A stretch of 64,000 bases of DNA from NCBI GenBank assembly GCA_032718475.1, contig JAUCBJ010003773.1, positions 107,448-171,447 on the forward strand, in the 5' to 3' direction. Position 1 is the stretch's first letter, and the number at the start of each line of letters is the position of its first letter. Position numbers and translations under genes: made by a program. The notes beneath the pieces are model-generated. The model worked only from the letters and a program-made list of their open reading frames with translations. It was not told the origin of the DNA and did no database searches. This DNA comes from Nemertoderma westbladi. Taxonomy: Eukaryota; Xenacoelomorpha; Nemertodermatida; Nemertodermatidae. Shown here piece by piece: positions 32,931-44,037 of the stretch.

Positions 32931-35125
32931 TTTCATCGCTAAGTCAAAGCTTGTCTGCTATTGATAAATACTAACAGTGAAATATAATTAACTTTGAAGA
33001 TTATTATAATTGGTGAAACTCCTTCAGCCTGCAAGAAACATGATGGCATAAAATTGAAAACCTTTATTTGATCATGTTTTATCAGATGCAGCAGATATAT
33101 GATAGATATAAATGTAATCAATAATGTTTTTCTATAGTCGAAAGAATCATATTGTAAACCATTGTGACAAATGTCAATAGAATATGTTTCTTATGAATAT
33201 TCCTCACAACTCCCCATTACTGAAGGAACATGCGTCTGATTACAAGCGATCATGTTACATGGTTGGATCTACCTACATCTACATCAGCATTATATAAGTA
33301 GTGACGGACGGATACATTAGGTTATATTCTAATGTACCTCATGAAGTATCTTGTCAGTCAATAAAGGTCGCAAATAACTTGATGATATAAGATCTATTTA
33401 TTATTAATATAGTTTGCCTGTACTTATTTGTGCAGCAGGGATTCAAAACTAATTTCCCAGTGCTGTCCAAGATGTATTAGTAGAGTTTATTTATTCATTA
33501 CAATATATTAATCGAGCCGCCCTTTAATCTTTATCATATTGCTTGAAATTTGAAACACAACTAGTTCAACTCACCGTGGTTGTTATAATGGAAGTCCGTA
33601 TGATCCTTATAATGGTCCGTGCCATCAGAAAATGACACTATATTATGCGAGTCATATCACTATATGTTTAGGTCAATCTAGCAAAACCCCCTACAATAAA
33701 ATGGAATACATAACATTTTTTTAATTTTGAAACATTTTGAAAAGAACGCGGTGTATTATTATTAAAGGAACAAACAGCTGTATAACCTGCTTTTAGTGTT
33801 CCAGTTCGTTTCGCAAGAAACATACGTATTGCTGTTGTATTCAACAAACATATATTTTCATTAACATTATTGACGAATGTTTGATGCTGGTCTATTGTTG
33901 CTTACGAGTTTGATATACTGATTTTCGAGGTCGCTGGTCACGATGAAACTAGTTATAAATATGTCTATTAAATGCAAACCCAATTTTGGTTCCATTCTGG
34001 TGCCCCAGAACGAAAAGTATAAGTAGCACAAAATTATAAACTGTTAAATTTTGCCTTTGGTTTGGTAATTCTGAAGCTATACTGGTTTTCAAGGTCGCTG
34101 ATCTGATACAACTCGTTAAAAATAATTAGTTTTTAACGCAACTATCATTTTTGGTGTTTTTCAGGTGGTATGAAAATTACAAGGTCAAAAATTTTAAACG
34201 TCAAAAATCGAATTTGGTTGCAAAATACGATATTTTTGAGTGTCATATTCGTGATCAGCATCCCAAAACCCCATATGATCATAAATAAATTTGATTTTGT
34301 GGTGATTTTTCATTATCATATTTGCACTACTTGTTTTTTTCGTGCGCCAGGTGGCACATTCAAAATTAAAAATTTTTCTCGAATCTTATTTTTTTGACTA
34401 TAATTTTGATATATATATGATATATAATTCTATAAACGTGATCAGTGTCCAAAAAACCGATATATACCGCAAATAAATTAATTGTAGCGAATTTTTAAAC
34501 TTTTGAAAATTTTAGTTCGAAAAATACTGGAGATGGGTGCCAGAAAGGGACCGCAGCATGAAAACTAACATAGCCATGTAAATGACGTTTGTTCTATTGA
34601 ATAGCCCATTAAATTTTAGGAAAAGTCATGAAATCTCGGTTTTCCCAACAAACCTGACTCAAAGTTACAGATAAATTACAAACAAATTTCTAAAATTACC
34701 CCCCCCCCTCCCACGGGGACAAAAATACCGTGTAACTTACAATATCATTACCCGTAGACTTTTTGGTTACCCATATGATTGGATTGTCTCCTATATGTGC
34801 GGTTCTCTCAATATTCCCAAGTTAATACACATTCGATACGGTATCTCTTATGTCCAGAGTCAGTAACACTGAAATCATTATCCTTCAGGCGGTATCCACT
34901 GCAGCGGTAACCACCTCTAGGATCGCTCTTACTGAAATTCAATAACGTAATCTGTATTATTACTGTATTTCTTTTTTTTATTTTTGGTCAGTTGCGTGGA
35001 CTTTATATATATTAATTGTGCTACTTTTCCTACTTTGTGTTTTTGTTTTTGGTTATACGTTTTTAGTATGGGCCTTGGTGAACCTATGCTCTCTATCTGC
35101 TGAAGAAATCCAAAGGGATATGTAC
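32931..35125. other. No gene seen; weak internal duplication
   Basis: The region 33900-34150 contains two related passages about 165 bases apart with the shared order TATACTG, GATTTTC or GGTTTTC, AGGTCGCTG, ATGAAACTAGTTA or ATACAACTCGTTA. A C-rich run is at 34700-34710. The missing 5' exons of the receptor gene could lie here or further left, but none could be identified. Confidence 0.35.
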
Positions 35126-35310
35126 AATGCTACGTCGGGTTAACTGTACCAAGTACAATGCATTCATCTACAACCAGAACCAGACCGTATTGTGTAGCTT
35201 AATCATTAATCCCCACAAGCTTGGCACTTGAGCAGAGCCTCCTCCACTTTGCAGGACATTACTTTCGCTGTGCGGACCAGCCATTGCATAATATTGGCGT
35301 AAATATGGGC
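35126..35310 (+). pseudogene. Decayed LINE fragment
   Basis: TGCTACGTCGGGTTAACTG, AAGTACAATGCATTCATCT, and CTTTGCAGGACATTACTTTCGCTGTGCGGACCAGCC (in pieces) match the 3' coding part of the LINE at 53107-53589 on the plus strand. Many substitutions and loss of frame show that it is old. Confidence 0.6.
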
Positions 35311-35700
35311 AAGGTCGACCTCAACAGCCCATGAATCTTTTACGAAAACCCTCTTTTTGGTCACTGACCTTGGAGATGGTGATAATCTCGCAGAATTCAT
35401 GGGGATAATCAGTTGAGGCAGCGCAATTTTGGTGATAAATCGGTTTACGAATAATCTCAAAGGAGATTGCATAGCAGCTGCTGCATATATTCCGATTATG
35501 GGCAGTGGAAGCCCGTTGTTTAGCTGAAACATTGTGGTCAGATATTAATATTCTTGGAACATATGTTAAAAGGAGACAGGTGCAGGTGTGCTTCCTAGAT
35601 CTGAAAATACAAGTGATTTTCCATAAATTCAAGACTACACTTATTGTTATGTGATCATATCAATACAATTTTAACTTTATTATTGTTTGTGACCCTCTAG
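35311..35700. other. Sequence before the first identified receptor exon
   Basis: The right part ends in a splice acceptor (CTCTAG at 35695-35700) preceded by a T-rich stretch. The left part may be more of the decayed LINE. Confidence 0.3.
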
Positions 35701-35811
35701 GTAGTAATTACTGTCCGCGATATTTCGACGGCTGGGGTTGTTGGTCCGATACTCCGAATGGGTCGCTAGCTATTATACCTTGCCCTCCTCTCAGCGATTT
35801 CAATGTCTCAA
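35701..35811 (+). CDS. Calcitonin-receptor-like GPCR, exon encoding the hormone-binding domain (part 1)
   Basis: First identified exon of a class B (secretin-family) receptor, a plasma-membrane protein that binds calcitonin/CGRP- or DH31-like peptides and signals through G proteins. It reads SNYCPRYFDGWGCW, SDTPNG, and IIPCPP, the conserved core of the extracellular hormone-receptor domain. The FDGWxCWxDTPxG pattern is typical of calcitonin-type receptors. Three of the six disulfide cysteines are here; the first must be in an upstream exon that I could not find. The acceptor is CTCTAG and the donor GTAAGT. The exon starts with two bases completing a codon and ends after codon base 1, so it is flanked by phase 1 introns. 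Confidence 0.88.
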
Positions 35812-36266
35812 GTAAGTTATACATTTACTAATTAAATATAGATTTAATATTAATTAAACTGGACTTTGGTACGTTGAATCACACTGTTGAATTTGAAGCA
35901 AATAAAATGTAGAATTTTAGATTATTGTGTTGTTTCAGCATTGGAATCCTTTTAATTCTCATATATAATGAAAACATGTCAAATATTTAAGTTTGTTCTA
36001 GAAAGCCTTATTGGATAGTTACAATAACTATTGAATGCAGCATTGAAATGAATTTAATCTGTCTGTATAATAATAGTACAGCAACCTCGTCTGCCCATTA
36101 GCATTTCCTGCATACATTGCATACATACACACTCTTATAATATATGTTTTAAATTCCATTATGATTAAATAAATCTACAATTTGATTACACCTTAATATG
36201 CTTTATAAATAAATATTTATTGTTGCACATTTTTAGTCGTGTAGGAAAGCGATAGTAAATAGGGTC
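35812..36266. other. Receptor intron, start
   Basis: AT-rich intron sequence directly after the 35811 donor. No repeat recognised before the foldback-element terminus at 36267. Confidence 0.4.
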
Positions 36267-36510
36267 TAGGGTTGGTGCGCGAAAAAATTGCATGTGAATA
36301 ATTACTGTAAATGCCCTTGTTAACATAAATTTTAAGATTTATTCACCCCAAAAAGGGTGTAAATTTTCTTTTTCTTATTATTATTAGGCATGTGGACATA
36401 AGCCACAGTCCGTCTTTTGAATTAGCAAAATAGCGGAAAGAAACCAATAAGATTATTACATATCAACCAGTAGGCCTACTCTTTGAGTTAATTTGGTGAA
36501 ATTAGATCAA
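36267..36510 (+). repeat. Extra copy of the foldback-element terminus
   Basis: TAGGGTTGGTGCGCGAAAAAATTG at this position, split here as TAGGGTTGGTGCGCG and AAAAAATTG, repeats the end of the foldback element found again at 36516. It may be a solo end left by an older insertion. Confidence 0.5.
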
Positions 36511-37108
36511 TTTCTAATAGGGTTGGTGCGCGAAAAAATTGTTGGGCTAGAAACAAATGAACAAGGGGTAAGAAGGTGTCGTGAATCGAGTGGCGGGGTG
36601 TGTTTTTTGTTAAAAGACGAGGAAACGGTCGAAACGGCGGGTTTAAGTAAGCGATGGAAGCCAATTTTGAAAATCGGCTGTGATTGGCTGCTACATATTT
36701 GACGTCATTACGCAGTGATCTGATAATTTTTTCTCTTGGTTTCTATGGAGAGAGATATCCGATCGATTCAAATACACATTAAATCTCAATCATTTCATAC
36801 GTGGCTTATATCAATTGAAAGCGGAGAGTCTTGCGCGTCATTTTACACTACAATTAATTAAATTCAAAAATGTGAAGATTAATAAAATGCTGTTTACAAT
36901 TACAAACTCGGCAGATTCCCTGACCTGTATGTAAGCACTCAGCCTATTGCAGTATCTGAGTATTGCAGATTTACTTCATTATGTAGGGTTTACAGGTGAC
37001 CGGTACACATTTTTAATATTCAAGTAGCAGCTACTGCCAATTATTACTGTATTATAGTACCGGCTGACCGGTATTACAAGTTTGGAGTTATTTTAAATCT
37101 AATCTACC

Positions 37109-37119
37109 GTAATCAATAC
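37109..37119. repeat. LINE target-site duplication, left
   Basis: GTAATCAATAC, repeated exactly at 38799-38809. It bounds the 1679-bp LINE insertion. Confidence 0.8.
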
Positions 37120-38798
37120 TACTACTACTACTAGGATCGGCATGCTGCATTGCAGCTGCATTTTTAAGAATGCTGTGCCGGCTTGTCAACAAAATTGCAC
37201 CGCCACAACTCCCTATCACCCATGACATTTGCTAGATCATCCGCATCTTTAAGGCCAGTGTCCTTTAAGATGCGTCTCAAGAAAGTCATGGGCTGTCCAC
37301 CATGCTTATTCACTCCATGAGGCTGCCAAAGTACAAGATTATGCACTGGCTGGTCCTCACGGCGAAAGCAATGTCCTGCAAAGCGGAGGCGATTTTGTTC
37401 TAGTGTCAAGCTTGGAGGAACCAATGAGACACCTCCAATGTTATATAGTGTCTGGTTGGAGATGTGTGCATTGTACTTGACACAATGTACCCGGCGTAGC
37501 ATTCTTGTGAATGTACCATCCAGAGATTTGGTGTCCTCAGCAGTTAGAGCCCAGCATGGACTCCCGTAGAGGAGTACTGGAACTACTGCTGCTCTAAATA
37601 ATCGGAACTTAAGTTTCCGATTAATTCTCGGTGACTTCCAAATCCTGGAAAGCATATTCAAGGCTGCCCATGCCTTTCCCTTACGAGTTCGAAGGTCCTC
37701 ACCTGACTTCCGGATCCATGATCCCAGGTAACAGAAGTCGTCCACATGCTCAAGCATACCATCCTTTGAGCTTATGCTCATCCGATCAGAGACTTGCTGA
37801 GGACTTTCAAAGTTAACTGTCAGAATTTTGGTCTTTCTGGAGTTAATAAAAAGACCAACACTAGAAGCAGCATGTTCTAATGAGCTGAGGAGCCGTTGGG
37901 CTCCCTCTAATGATTCTGAGAGTACTCCTAAGTCATCAGCAAAGTCTAGATCAGTTAGGTACTTGGCAGGATTTCCTCGACTTCTGGAGCCAGTAGGTGG
38001 AGTTATCATCACCCCATCATCATTATAATGATCTAAGGACATGCGTAGAACATAGTCAACCACAATAATGAACAAGAATGGTGCAAGTGTGTCTCCTTGG
38101 AGGACGCCCCATAACACTTCAAATGGTTCTGTGTCACCGTCAACAGTAGACACAAATGTTGTCGAACCATCATTTACTGATCTGATTGCTGCAATAATTT
38201 CATCAGGAATCCCATATAATGAAAGTATGCTGAACATACGTGAGCGAGAGACTGAATCAAAGGCCTTGAAGAAGTCAACAAAAATAACAGCCAGATGCCT
38301 GTCTTTCTTTTTTGATAACTCTTCAATTATCCTTCTAAGTGCCAAAATGGGCTCCATGGTCCCACGACCTTTACGGAACCCATTCTGATTTCCACGGAGC
38401 AGTCTCTCAATGGGATCCCTGATGCGATTTAATAGAATCCTATTGTATAGCTTTGCAGCAATCGAGATCAATGAGATTCCCCGAAAAGAACCATAGAGTG
38501 TTAGGTTGCCCTTCTTGGGAACTGGCACCAACTTATTTGTTTTCATTTCTTGTGGGACTCTTGTTGTTCGGTACATGTCTACTATGATGGGATAGATGAG
38601 CTTTAAACACTCAGGTATTTTAAAGACCTCAGGGGGAACACCATCTACTCCACTGGCACGATTGGTCTTAATGCTCTTTGCAGCAGCCTTCACTTCTGCA
38701 AAGGAGATATCGCCAATGGGAATATCTGGGAGTACAGACTCAGACACTTTTACTTCTATAAAGTTATCAGGCAATACCCTGTCATTATTGAGTAGCCT
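37120..38798 (-). mobile_element. 5'-truncated LINE with (TAG)n tail
   Basis: This is a non-LTR retrotransposon on the minus strand. It begins inside the ORF at 38798, ends near CAGCATGCCGATCC and a short TAG trinucleotide tail (ACTACTACTACTACTAG on the plus strand), and has an 11-bp TSD. The reading frame is still open over the whole insertion, so it is the youngest long copy of this family in the window. Other copies are at 9990-10195, 30806-32930, 35126-35310, 40072-40153 and 53107-53589. Confidence 0.88.
37164..38798 (-). CDS. LINE reverse transcriptase, C-terminal part of the ORF
   Basis: The open frame continues left-flank sequence to 38870, but only the part from about LLNNDRVLPDN onward is element-derived. 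RT motifs seen in order: SGVDGVPPEVFK, VPKKGNLTLYGSFRGIS, GFRKGRGT, VIFVDFFKAFDSVSR (catalytic Asp), GVLQGDTLAPFLFIIVVDY, DLDFADDLGVL (the FADD form of the YADD box) and GLFINSRKTKI. A C-terminal region follows with SRIWKSPRINRKLKFRLFRAAVVPVLLYGSPCW in pieces, CFRREDQPVHN and a closing GDRELWR. The catalytic aspartates are present. The endonuclease and N-terminal parts are lost by 5' truncation, so this copy cannot move alone. The clade was not assigned; the tail after the RT is shared by all six copies here. Confidence 0.88.
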   Translation of the reverse strand, partial: RLLNNDRVLPDNFIEVKVSESVLPDIPIGDISFAEVKAAAKSIKTNRASGVDGVPPEVFKIPECLKLIYPIIVDMYRTTRVPQEMKTNKLVPVPKKGNLTLYGSFRGISLISIAAKLYNRILLNRIRDPIERLLRGNQNGFRKGRGTMEPILALRRIIEELSKKKDRHLAVIFVDFFKAFDSVSRSRMFSILSLYGIPDEIIAAIRSVNDGSTTFVSTVDGDTEPFEVLWGVLQGDTLAPFLFIIVVDYVLRMSLDHYNDDGVMITPPTGSRSRGNPAKYLTDLDFADDLGVLSESLEGAQRLLSSLEHAASSVGLFINSRKTKILTVNFESPQQVSDRMSISSKDGMLEHVDDFCYLGSWIRKSGEDLRTRKGKAWAALNMLSRIWKSPRINRKLKFRLFRAAVVPVLLYGSPCWALTAEDTKSLDGTFTRMLRRVHCVKYNAHISNQTLYNIGGVSLVPPSLTLEQNRLRFAGHCFRREDQPVHNLVLWQPHGVNKHGGQPMTFLRRILKDTGLKDADDLANVMGDRELWRCNFVDKPAQHS

Positions 38799-39327
38799 GT
38801 AATCAATACAGTTTGGAATGCAGTACCGGTATTGCTGCTGCAAATACAGCTGAGTACATATATTTATCAATGTTCCTCATCATGAATTTAATTAATTTTA
38901 GTGTCAAAATATGCCCAAGAATCACCGCTTTCATATGATATATAAGCCACGTGTGGAATGATTGAGATTTAATGTGTATTTTAATAGACAATGAGTTAGT
39001 GCGTAAGAACCTTTTTCTTAGTGACAAAAAAACCGGTGACCTGGGCAAAAATCTATTTAATGTGTATTTGAATCGATCGAAAATCTCTCTCCATAGAAAC
39101 CAAGATAAATCCAATTATCAGATCACTGCGTAATGACGTTAAATATGTAGCAGCCAATCACAGCCGATTTTCAAAATTGGCCTACCGCGCTTCAACCCGC
39201 AATTTCGACTGTTTCTTCGTGTTTTTACATAAAAACACACCCCGCCATTCGATTCAGAGCACCTTGTTACCCTTTATTCAATTGTTTCTAACCCAACAAT
39301 TTTTTTGCGCACCAACCCTATTAGAAA

Positions 39328-40059
39328 AATATTTACACTAAAAGCCAATTATTGTTGATGTAACACTGGGATATCATTAACAACGATTTTAGAGTTTTCC
39401 CTTGTAATGCCATAAAAAATAATTGGACATGTTGGACAAGTTGTGGATGACTGGAAGGGCACCCTTGAAGCCATTCAACAAGTCAATTATGGTGTAATAT
39501 AAAATAAATAAGTAAATAAATTAACTTGCAAAGCGGATAGTAAATAATGAATTGCTTTGGATTATATTTACATTGATATTATCTAAAAACAGGACCTTAA
39601 AATGTGCATCACAGGCATCTTATTGCACTGACCTCGATGTATTTTTTACGAATACTCATAAATCCTGAAGTTGAATTAAATGAAGTTAGAAATAAGTTTT
39701 GAAGCTTCCAAGTACTGAGACTAATTTAAATTTCGCCATTAAAAACAAAAAAGGCAGAAACTACCATTTGTTAATTATATTAATTATTAATTAATATTTA
39801 ATATTTGTTAATTAATATGGTCAGTAGGTACCAGTACATAGTACAAAATGCTCAATACTGTAGGCCAATGTTATAATATTAAAACGGCTGGTGTCTGGAG
39901 TCCTTATTATTGAGTTAAGATCTCTCGGAAGCGCAGTCCGACACCAAACGATACCAAGTCCGAGCCGGATAGCTGCGTCAACCACTACGGAGGCAAAGCG
40001 AACTGGACCGGAGGAGGGCGAATTGTAGTGGCCGACGAATGGGGTTTCCAACAGTGTGC
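39328..40059. other. Receptor intron, nothing recognised
   Basis: AT-rich intron sequence. A minus-strand 76-codon ORF at 39821-40051 has no domain. Confidence 0.35.
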
Positions 40060-40071
40060 ATAATATAGTGA

Positions 40072-40153
40072 ACTTTTAAAAAAAAATTTGTTGACAAGCC
40101 GGCACAGCATTCTTAAAAATGCAGCTGCAATGCAGCATGCCGATCCTAGTAGT
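40072..40153 (+). mobile_element. Extremely truncated LINE tail (82 bp) with TSD
   Basis: Only the last 60-odd bases of the LINE family are present (TTGTTGACAAGCCGGCACAG through ATGCCGATCCTAGTAGT). They follow an A-rich filler of about 14 bases. The insertion is flanked by the 12-bp duplication ATAATATAGTGA at 40060-40071 and 40154-40165. Confidence 0.8.
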
Positions 40154-40218
40154 ATAATATAGTGAGTGACAAGTTATATAGTTATACAGTATATAGACCA
40201 TTAATATTCTTATTACAG

Positions 40219-40325
40219 AATCGGCAACCCGAGAATGTTGGGGCAACGGTACTTGGTATGTTAATCCTCAGAACAGAACCTGGTCCAATTACAGCGACTG
40301 TATCAACAGGCCTAGTGAAGATCAG
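40219..40325 (+). CDS. Calcitonin-receptor-like GPCR, exon encoding the hormone-binding domain (part 2)
   Basis: The acceptor TTACAG and donor GTAGGT flank 107 bases. With the single base left over from the preceding exon it reads KSATRECWGNGTWYVNP, then QNRTWSNYSDC. The GTW and NRTWxNYxxC patterns are conserved in calcitonin, CGRP and PTH receptors, and the two cysteines complete the disulfide set. NRT, NYS and NGT are potential N-glycosylation sites. The exon ends in phase 0. Confidence 0.88.
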
Positions 40326-41635
40326 GTAGGTATTAGTGATGATGAGGAAACAGATCTATTGGGAAAATCGTAGAATTTGAGTTATTATATGATGTGAAAA
40401 ATTGTCTGCGCTTTCTGAATATCCATTTTCAGTTAAAAAGTTATGAGGGTTTAAATAAAGTCATTATTCAAAATTCTCAAATGGCATGTTGCCTGTTTAA
40501 GGGGGGTTGGGGGTAGTAACCCCCCACCCTTGTTAAAATTTTAGATTTTTTTAAATTTCATCTAGAGCAGAATTTAAGCAACATTCCAAATATGAAAACC
40601 ATTTAGCAGGATCTGTCTTACTTCTCGAGATATGGATGTCTGTCCGTTTTACTGTCGGTCTGTCCGTCAGTATGTCTCCGAATCAATGGAATTCATACTA
40701 TCTGTCAAAAAATTGCCAATATGGGTTTTCTTGGTCTGTAACTTCATTCCTGATATCAGCATTCAATTCTTCCTGTCTTCCTGTCGTTCCTGTCTGTAAG
40801 CCTGTCAGTCTGTCCGTCAAAATATAACCGACAACCTGACAGCCAAACAGACAATTTGGAAGTTATCAAATGTTAAAATTGACACTCGAAATGGATTCTA
40901 CGTCCCTGAAAACCCCCAGAGCTAAACCTTTAGCTAGAATATCTGTCCTTTACTTATATTTGACGGCAGATTATCGGATAGTCAGAAAAACCGACAGACA
41001 GACAAACAGACTAACTAGATTTCGTTAAAAATGAAAACTGACCTCATAAATGAAATCAACCACCAGGAAAACCGCCATAGTTAAAATCTTAGCATGGTTT
41101 TGTGCTTTCTTGTTGCTAGATATATATTGACAGCCATAATCACATGTCGAAACCGGACGTCGAGCTAGGGGACTACCCTCGATATTAAACCTTAAATATT
41201 AAATATTCAACCCAGCTTATATATTTCTGCCCCTAGGGCCATCTTCAGAGCACCAATTCAACAATAAAAACCAACAGCAAGACTGGCCCTACATACAGAA
41301 ATTCTACAGTACCAAACAGAAGGCTAAAGCAAACCAAATATAGAAGATTAATGTTTCCACTACACGTTTCAACCAGACGTTTTCTTTCTGGTAGGCCAGT
41401 TGCCTATATTCTACAATTAATAGTCCAACCAACTGTACAGCAGTGCAACGTGTACAAATGTACCGTCAGTTAAATGCTGCACTACTGTCATGTAGTACAA
41501 ACTCCCTCCCTCAGTCTATAAATAATGACCTACGCGTAGGCTCGGCCGATATACTGTAGCCAGCGTACCTTATTGCACAATACTATATCTACTGCACCAA
41601 ATACCCTTAACATTACCATAATTATTTTTGTACCT
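40326..41635. other. Receptor intron: low-complexity and possible Penelope-like 3' terminus
   Basis: At 40630-40860 there is a degenerate CTGTCTGTCCGTC microsatellite. At 41145-41420 the minus strand contains CTGAAGATGGCCCTAGGGGC and, further on, GTTGAAACGTGTAGTGGAAA. This combination often occurs near the ends of Penelope-like elements, so this stretch may be the distal end of the element at 44038-47289, with the satellite between. That link is inference. Confidence 0.35.
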
Positions 41636-43960
41636 CCTCGACCATAGTAACCGCAAAAAATAACTATTAAACAAAACCGTTATCACTTACATAAATCAGA
41701 ATTACTAATATCACATTACTGAACGCGACGCTAGGAAACTGAAGCTAACTACTAAACAAAACTATATCAACAGCCTCACTTTACTAACATAGATCAGAAG
41801 TTAAATATTCCCTTAGTGTATGTACGCGACCGTATTATTTAACATAACTCAGAAACTGTATCACATTACTGTACGCGACCGTAGGAAACCGTAAAATAAC
41901 GATTAAACAGAAACTATATCAACAGCACCATTATTACATAACATAAACCAAAATTAATACCACATTACTGTACGCAGCCATAGAAACCGTAAAATAACGA
42001 TTAAACTGAAACTATATCAACAGCACCATTATTACATAACATAAACCAAAATTAATACCACATTACTGTACGCGACCGTAGGAAACCGTAAAATAACGAT
42101 TAAACTGAAACTATATCAACAGCACCATTATTACATAACATAAACCAAAATTAATACCACATTACTGTACGCAACCATAGAAACCGTAAAATAACAATTA
42201 AACTGAAACTATATCAACAGCACCATTATTACATAACATAAACCAAAATTACTGCCACATTACTGTACGCAACCATAGAAACCGTAAAATAACAATTAAA
42301 CTGAAACTATATCAACAGCACCATTATTACATAACATAAACCAAAATTAATACCACATTACTGTACGCGACCGTAGGAAACCGTAAAATAACGATTAAAC
42401 TGAAACTATATCAACAGCACCATTATTACATAACATAAACCAAAATTAATACCACATTACTGTACGCAGCCATAGAAACCGTAAAATAACAATTAAACTG
42501 AAACTATATCAACAGCACCATTATTACATAACATAAACCAAAATTAATACCACATTACTGTACGCGACCGTAGGAAACCGTAAAATAACGATTAAACTGA
42601 AACTATATCAACAGCACCATTATTACATAACATAAACCAAAATTAATACCACATTACTGTACGCAACCATAGAAACCGTAAAATAACAATTAAACTGAAA
42701 CTATATCAACAGCACCATTATTACATAACATAAACCAAAATTAATACCACATTACTGTACGCGACCGTAGGAAACCGTAAAATAACGATTAAACTGAAAC
42801 TATATCAACAGCACCATTATTACATAACATAAACCAAAATTAATACCACATTACTGTACGCAGCCATAGAAACCGTAAAATAACAATTAAACTGAAACTA
42901 TATCAACAGCACCATTATTACATAACATAAACCAAAATTAATACCACATTACTGTACGCGACCGTCGGAAACCGTAAAATAACGATTAAACTGAAACTAT
43001 ATCAACAGCACCATTATTACATAACATAAACCAAAATTAATACCACATTACTGTACGCGACCGTAGGAAACCGTAAAATAACGATTAAACTGAAACTATA
43101 TCAACAGCACCATTATTACATAACATAAACCAAAATTAATACCACATTACTGTACGCGACCGTAGGAAACCGTAAAATAACGATTAAACTGAAACTATAT
43201 CAACAGCACCATTATTACATAACATAAACCAAAATTAATACCACATTACTGTACGCAACACATTACTGTACGCAACCATAGAAACCGTAAAATAACAATT
43301 ATCAACAGCCCCATTATCACATAACATAAACCAAAATTAATACCACATTAGTTTACCAATTAATACCACATTACTGTACGCAGCCATAGAAACCGTAAAA
43401 TAACGATTAAACTGAAACTATATCAACAGCCCCATTATTACATAACATAAACCAAAATTAATACCACATTAATTTACCAATTAATACCATTAGTACGCAA
43501 CCATAGAAACCGTAAAATAACAATTATCAACAGCCCCATTATTACATAACATAAACCAAAATTAATACCACATTAATTTACCAATTAATACCATTAGTAC
43601 GCAACCATAGAAACCGTAAAATAACAATTATCAACAGCCCCATTATTACATAACATAAACCAAAATTAATACCACATTAATTTACCAATTAATACCACAT
43701 TACTGTACGCAACCATAGAAACCGTAAAATAACGATTAAACTGAAACTATATCAACAGCCCCATTATTACATAACATAACCCAAAATTAATACCACATTA
43801 CTGTACGCAACCATAGAAACCGTAAAATAACAATTATACTGAAACTATATCAACAGCACCATTATTACATAACATAACCCAAAATTAATACCACATTACT
43901 GTACGCAACCGTAGGAAACCGTAAAATAACGATTAAACTGAAACTATATCAACAATATCG
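41636..43960. repeat. 98/99-bp satellite array (about 21 clear copies)
   Basis: Units run from CTGTACGC to the next CTGTACGC at spacings of 98 or 99 bases. Shared blocks are CCGTAAAATAACGATTAAAC, TGAAACTATATCAACAGCAC, CATTATTACATAACATAAAC and CAAAATTAATACCACATTA. Two unit types, GCGACCGTAGGAAACC (99) and GCAACCATAGAAACC or GCAGCCATAGAAACC (98), often alternate in the first half, which suggests amplification as dimers. From 43255 on, the units are shortened or rearranged, with an added GTTTACCAATTAATACC-type block. The left 200 bases are degenerate. Confidence 0.92.
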
Positions 43961-44037
43961 AACTATATCGACGGCACCAGTATTACCCATATAGTTCAAA
44001 ACTAAGGAGTCCCTCTTTCCCTTCTCCGAACCCGTTC

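Larger units (their letters stand above)
36511..39327. mobile_element. Foldback / long-TIR element split by a LINE
   Basis: The left arm (36511 to about 36871) and the right arm (about 38895 to 39327) are inverted copies: TTTCTAATAGGGTTGGTGCG on the left, CGCACCAACCCTATTAGAAA on the right. They continue inward through GGCGGGGTGTGTTTTT, TGATTGGCTGCTACATAT, AATGACG/CGTCATT, CTCAATCATT and CGTGGCTTATAT. The right arm has an extra internal stretch of about 100 bases. A 5'-truncated LINE with its own 11-bp TSD sits in the middle (37120-38798). Without the LINE, the element is about 1.1 kb and non-coding. Confidence 0.75.

Noticed and set aside
38799-38870. N-terminal 23 codons of the LINE ORF as element sequence
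   Set aside because: They lie beyond the target-site duplication, in the foldback element, and are open by chance.
41636-43960. CRISPR-like array
   Set aside because: Units of 98/99 bp are nearly identical over their full length, with no variable spacers. This is a satellite.
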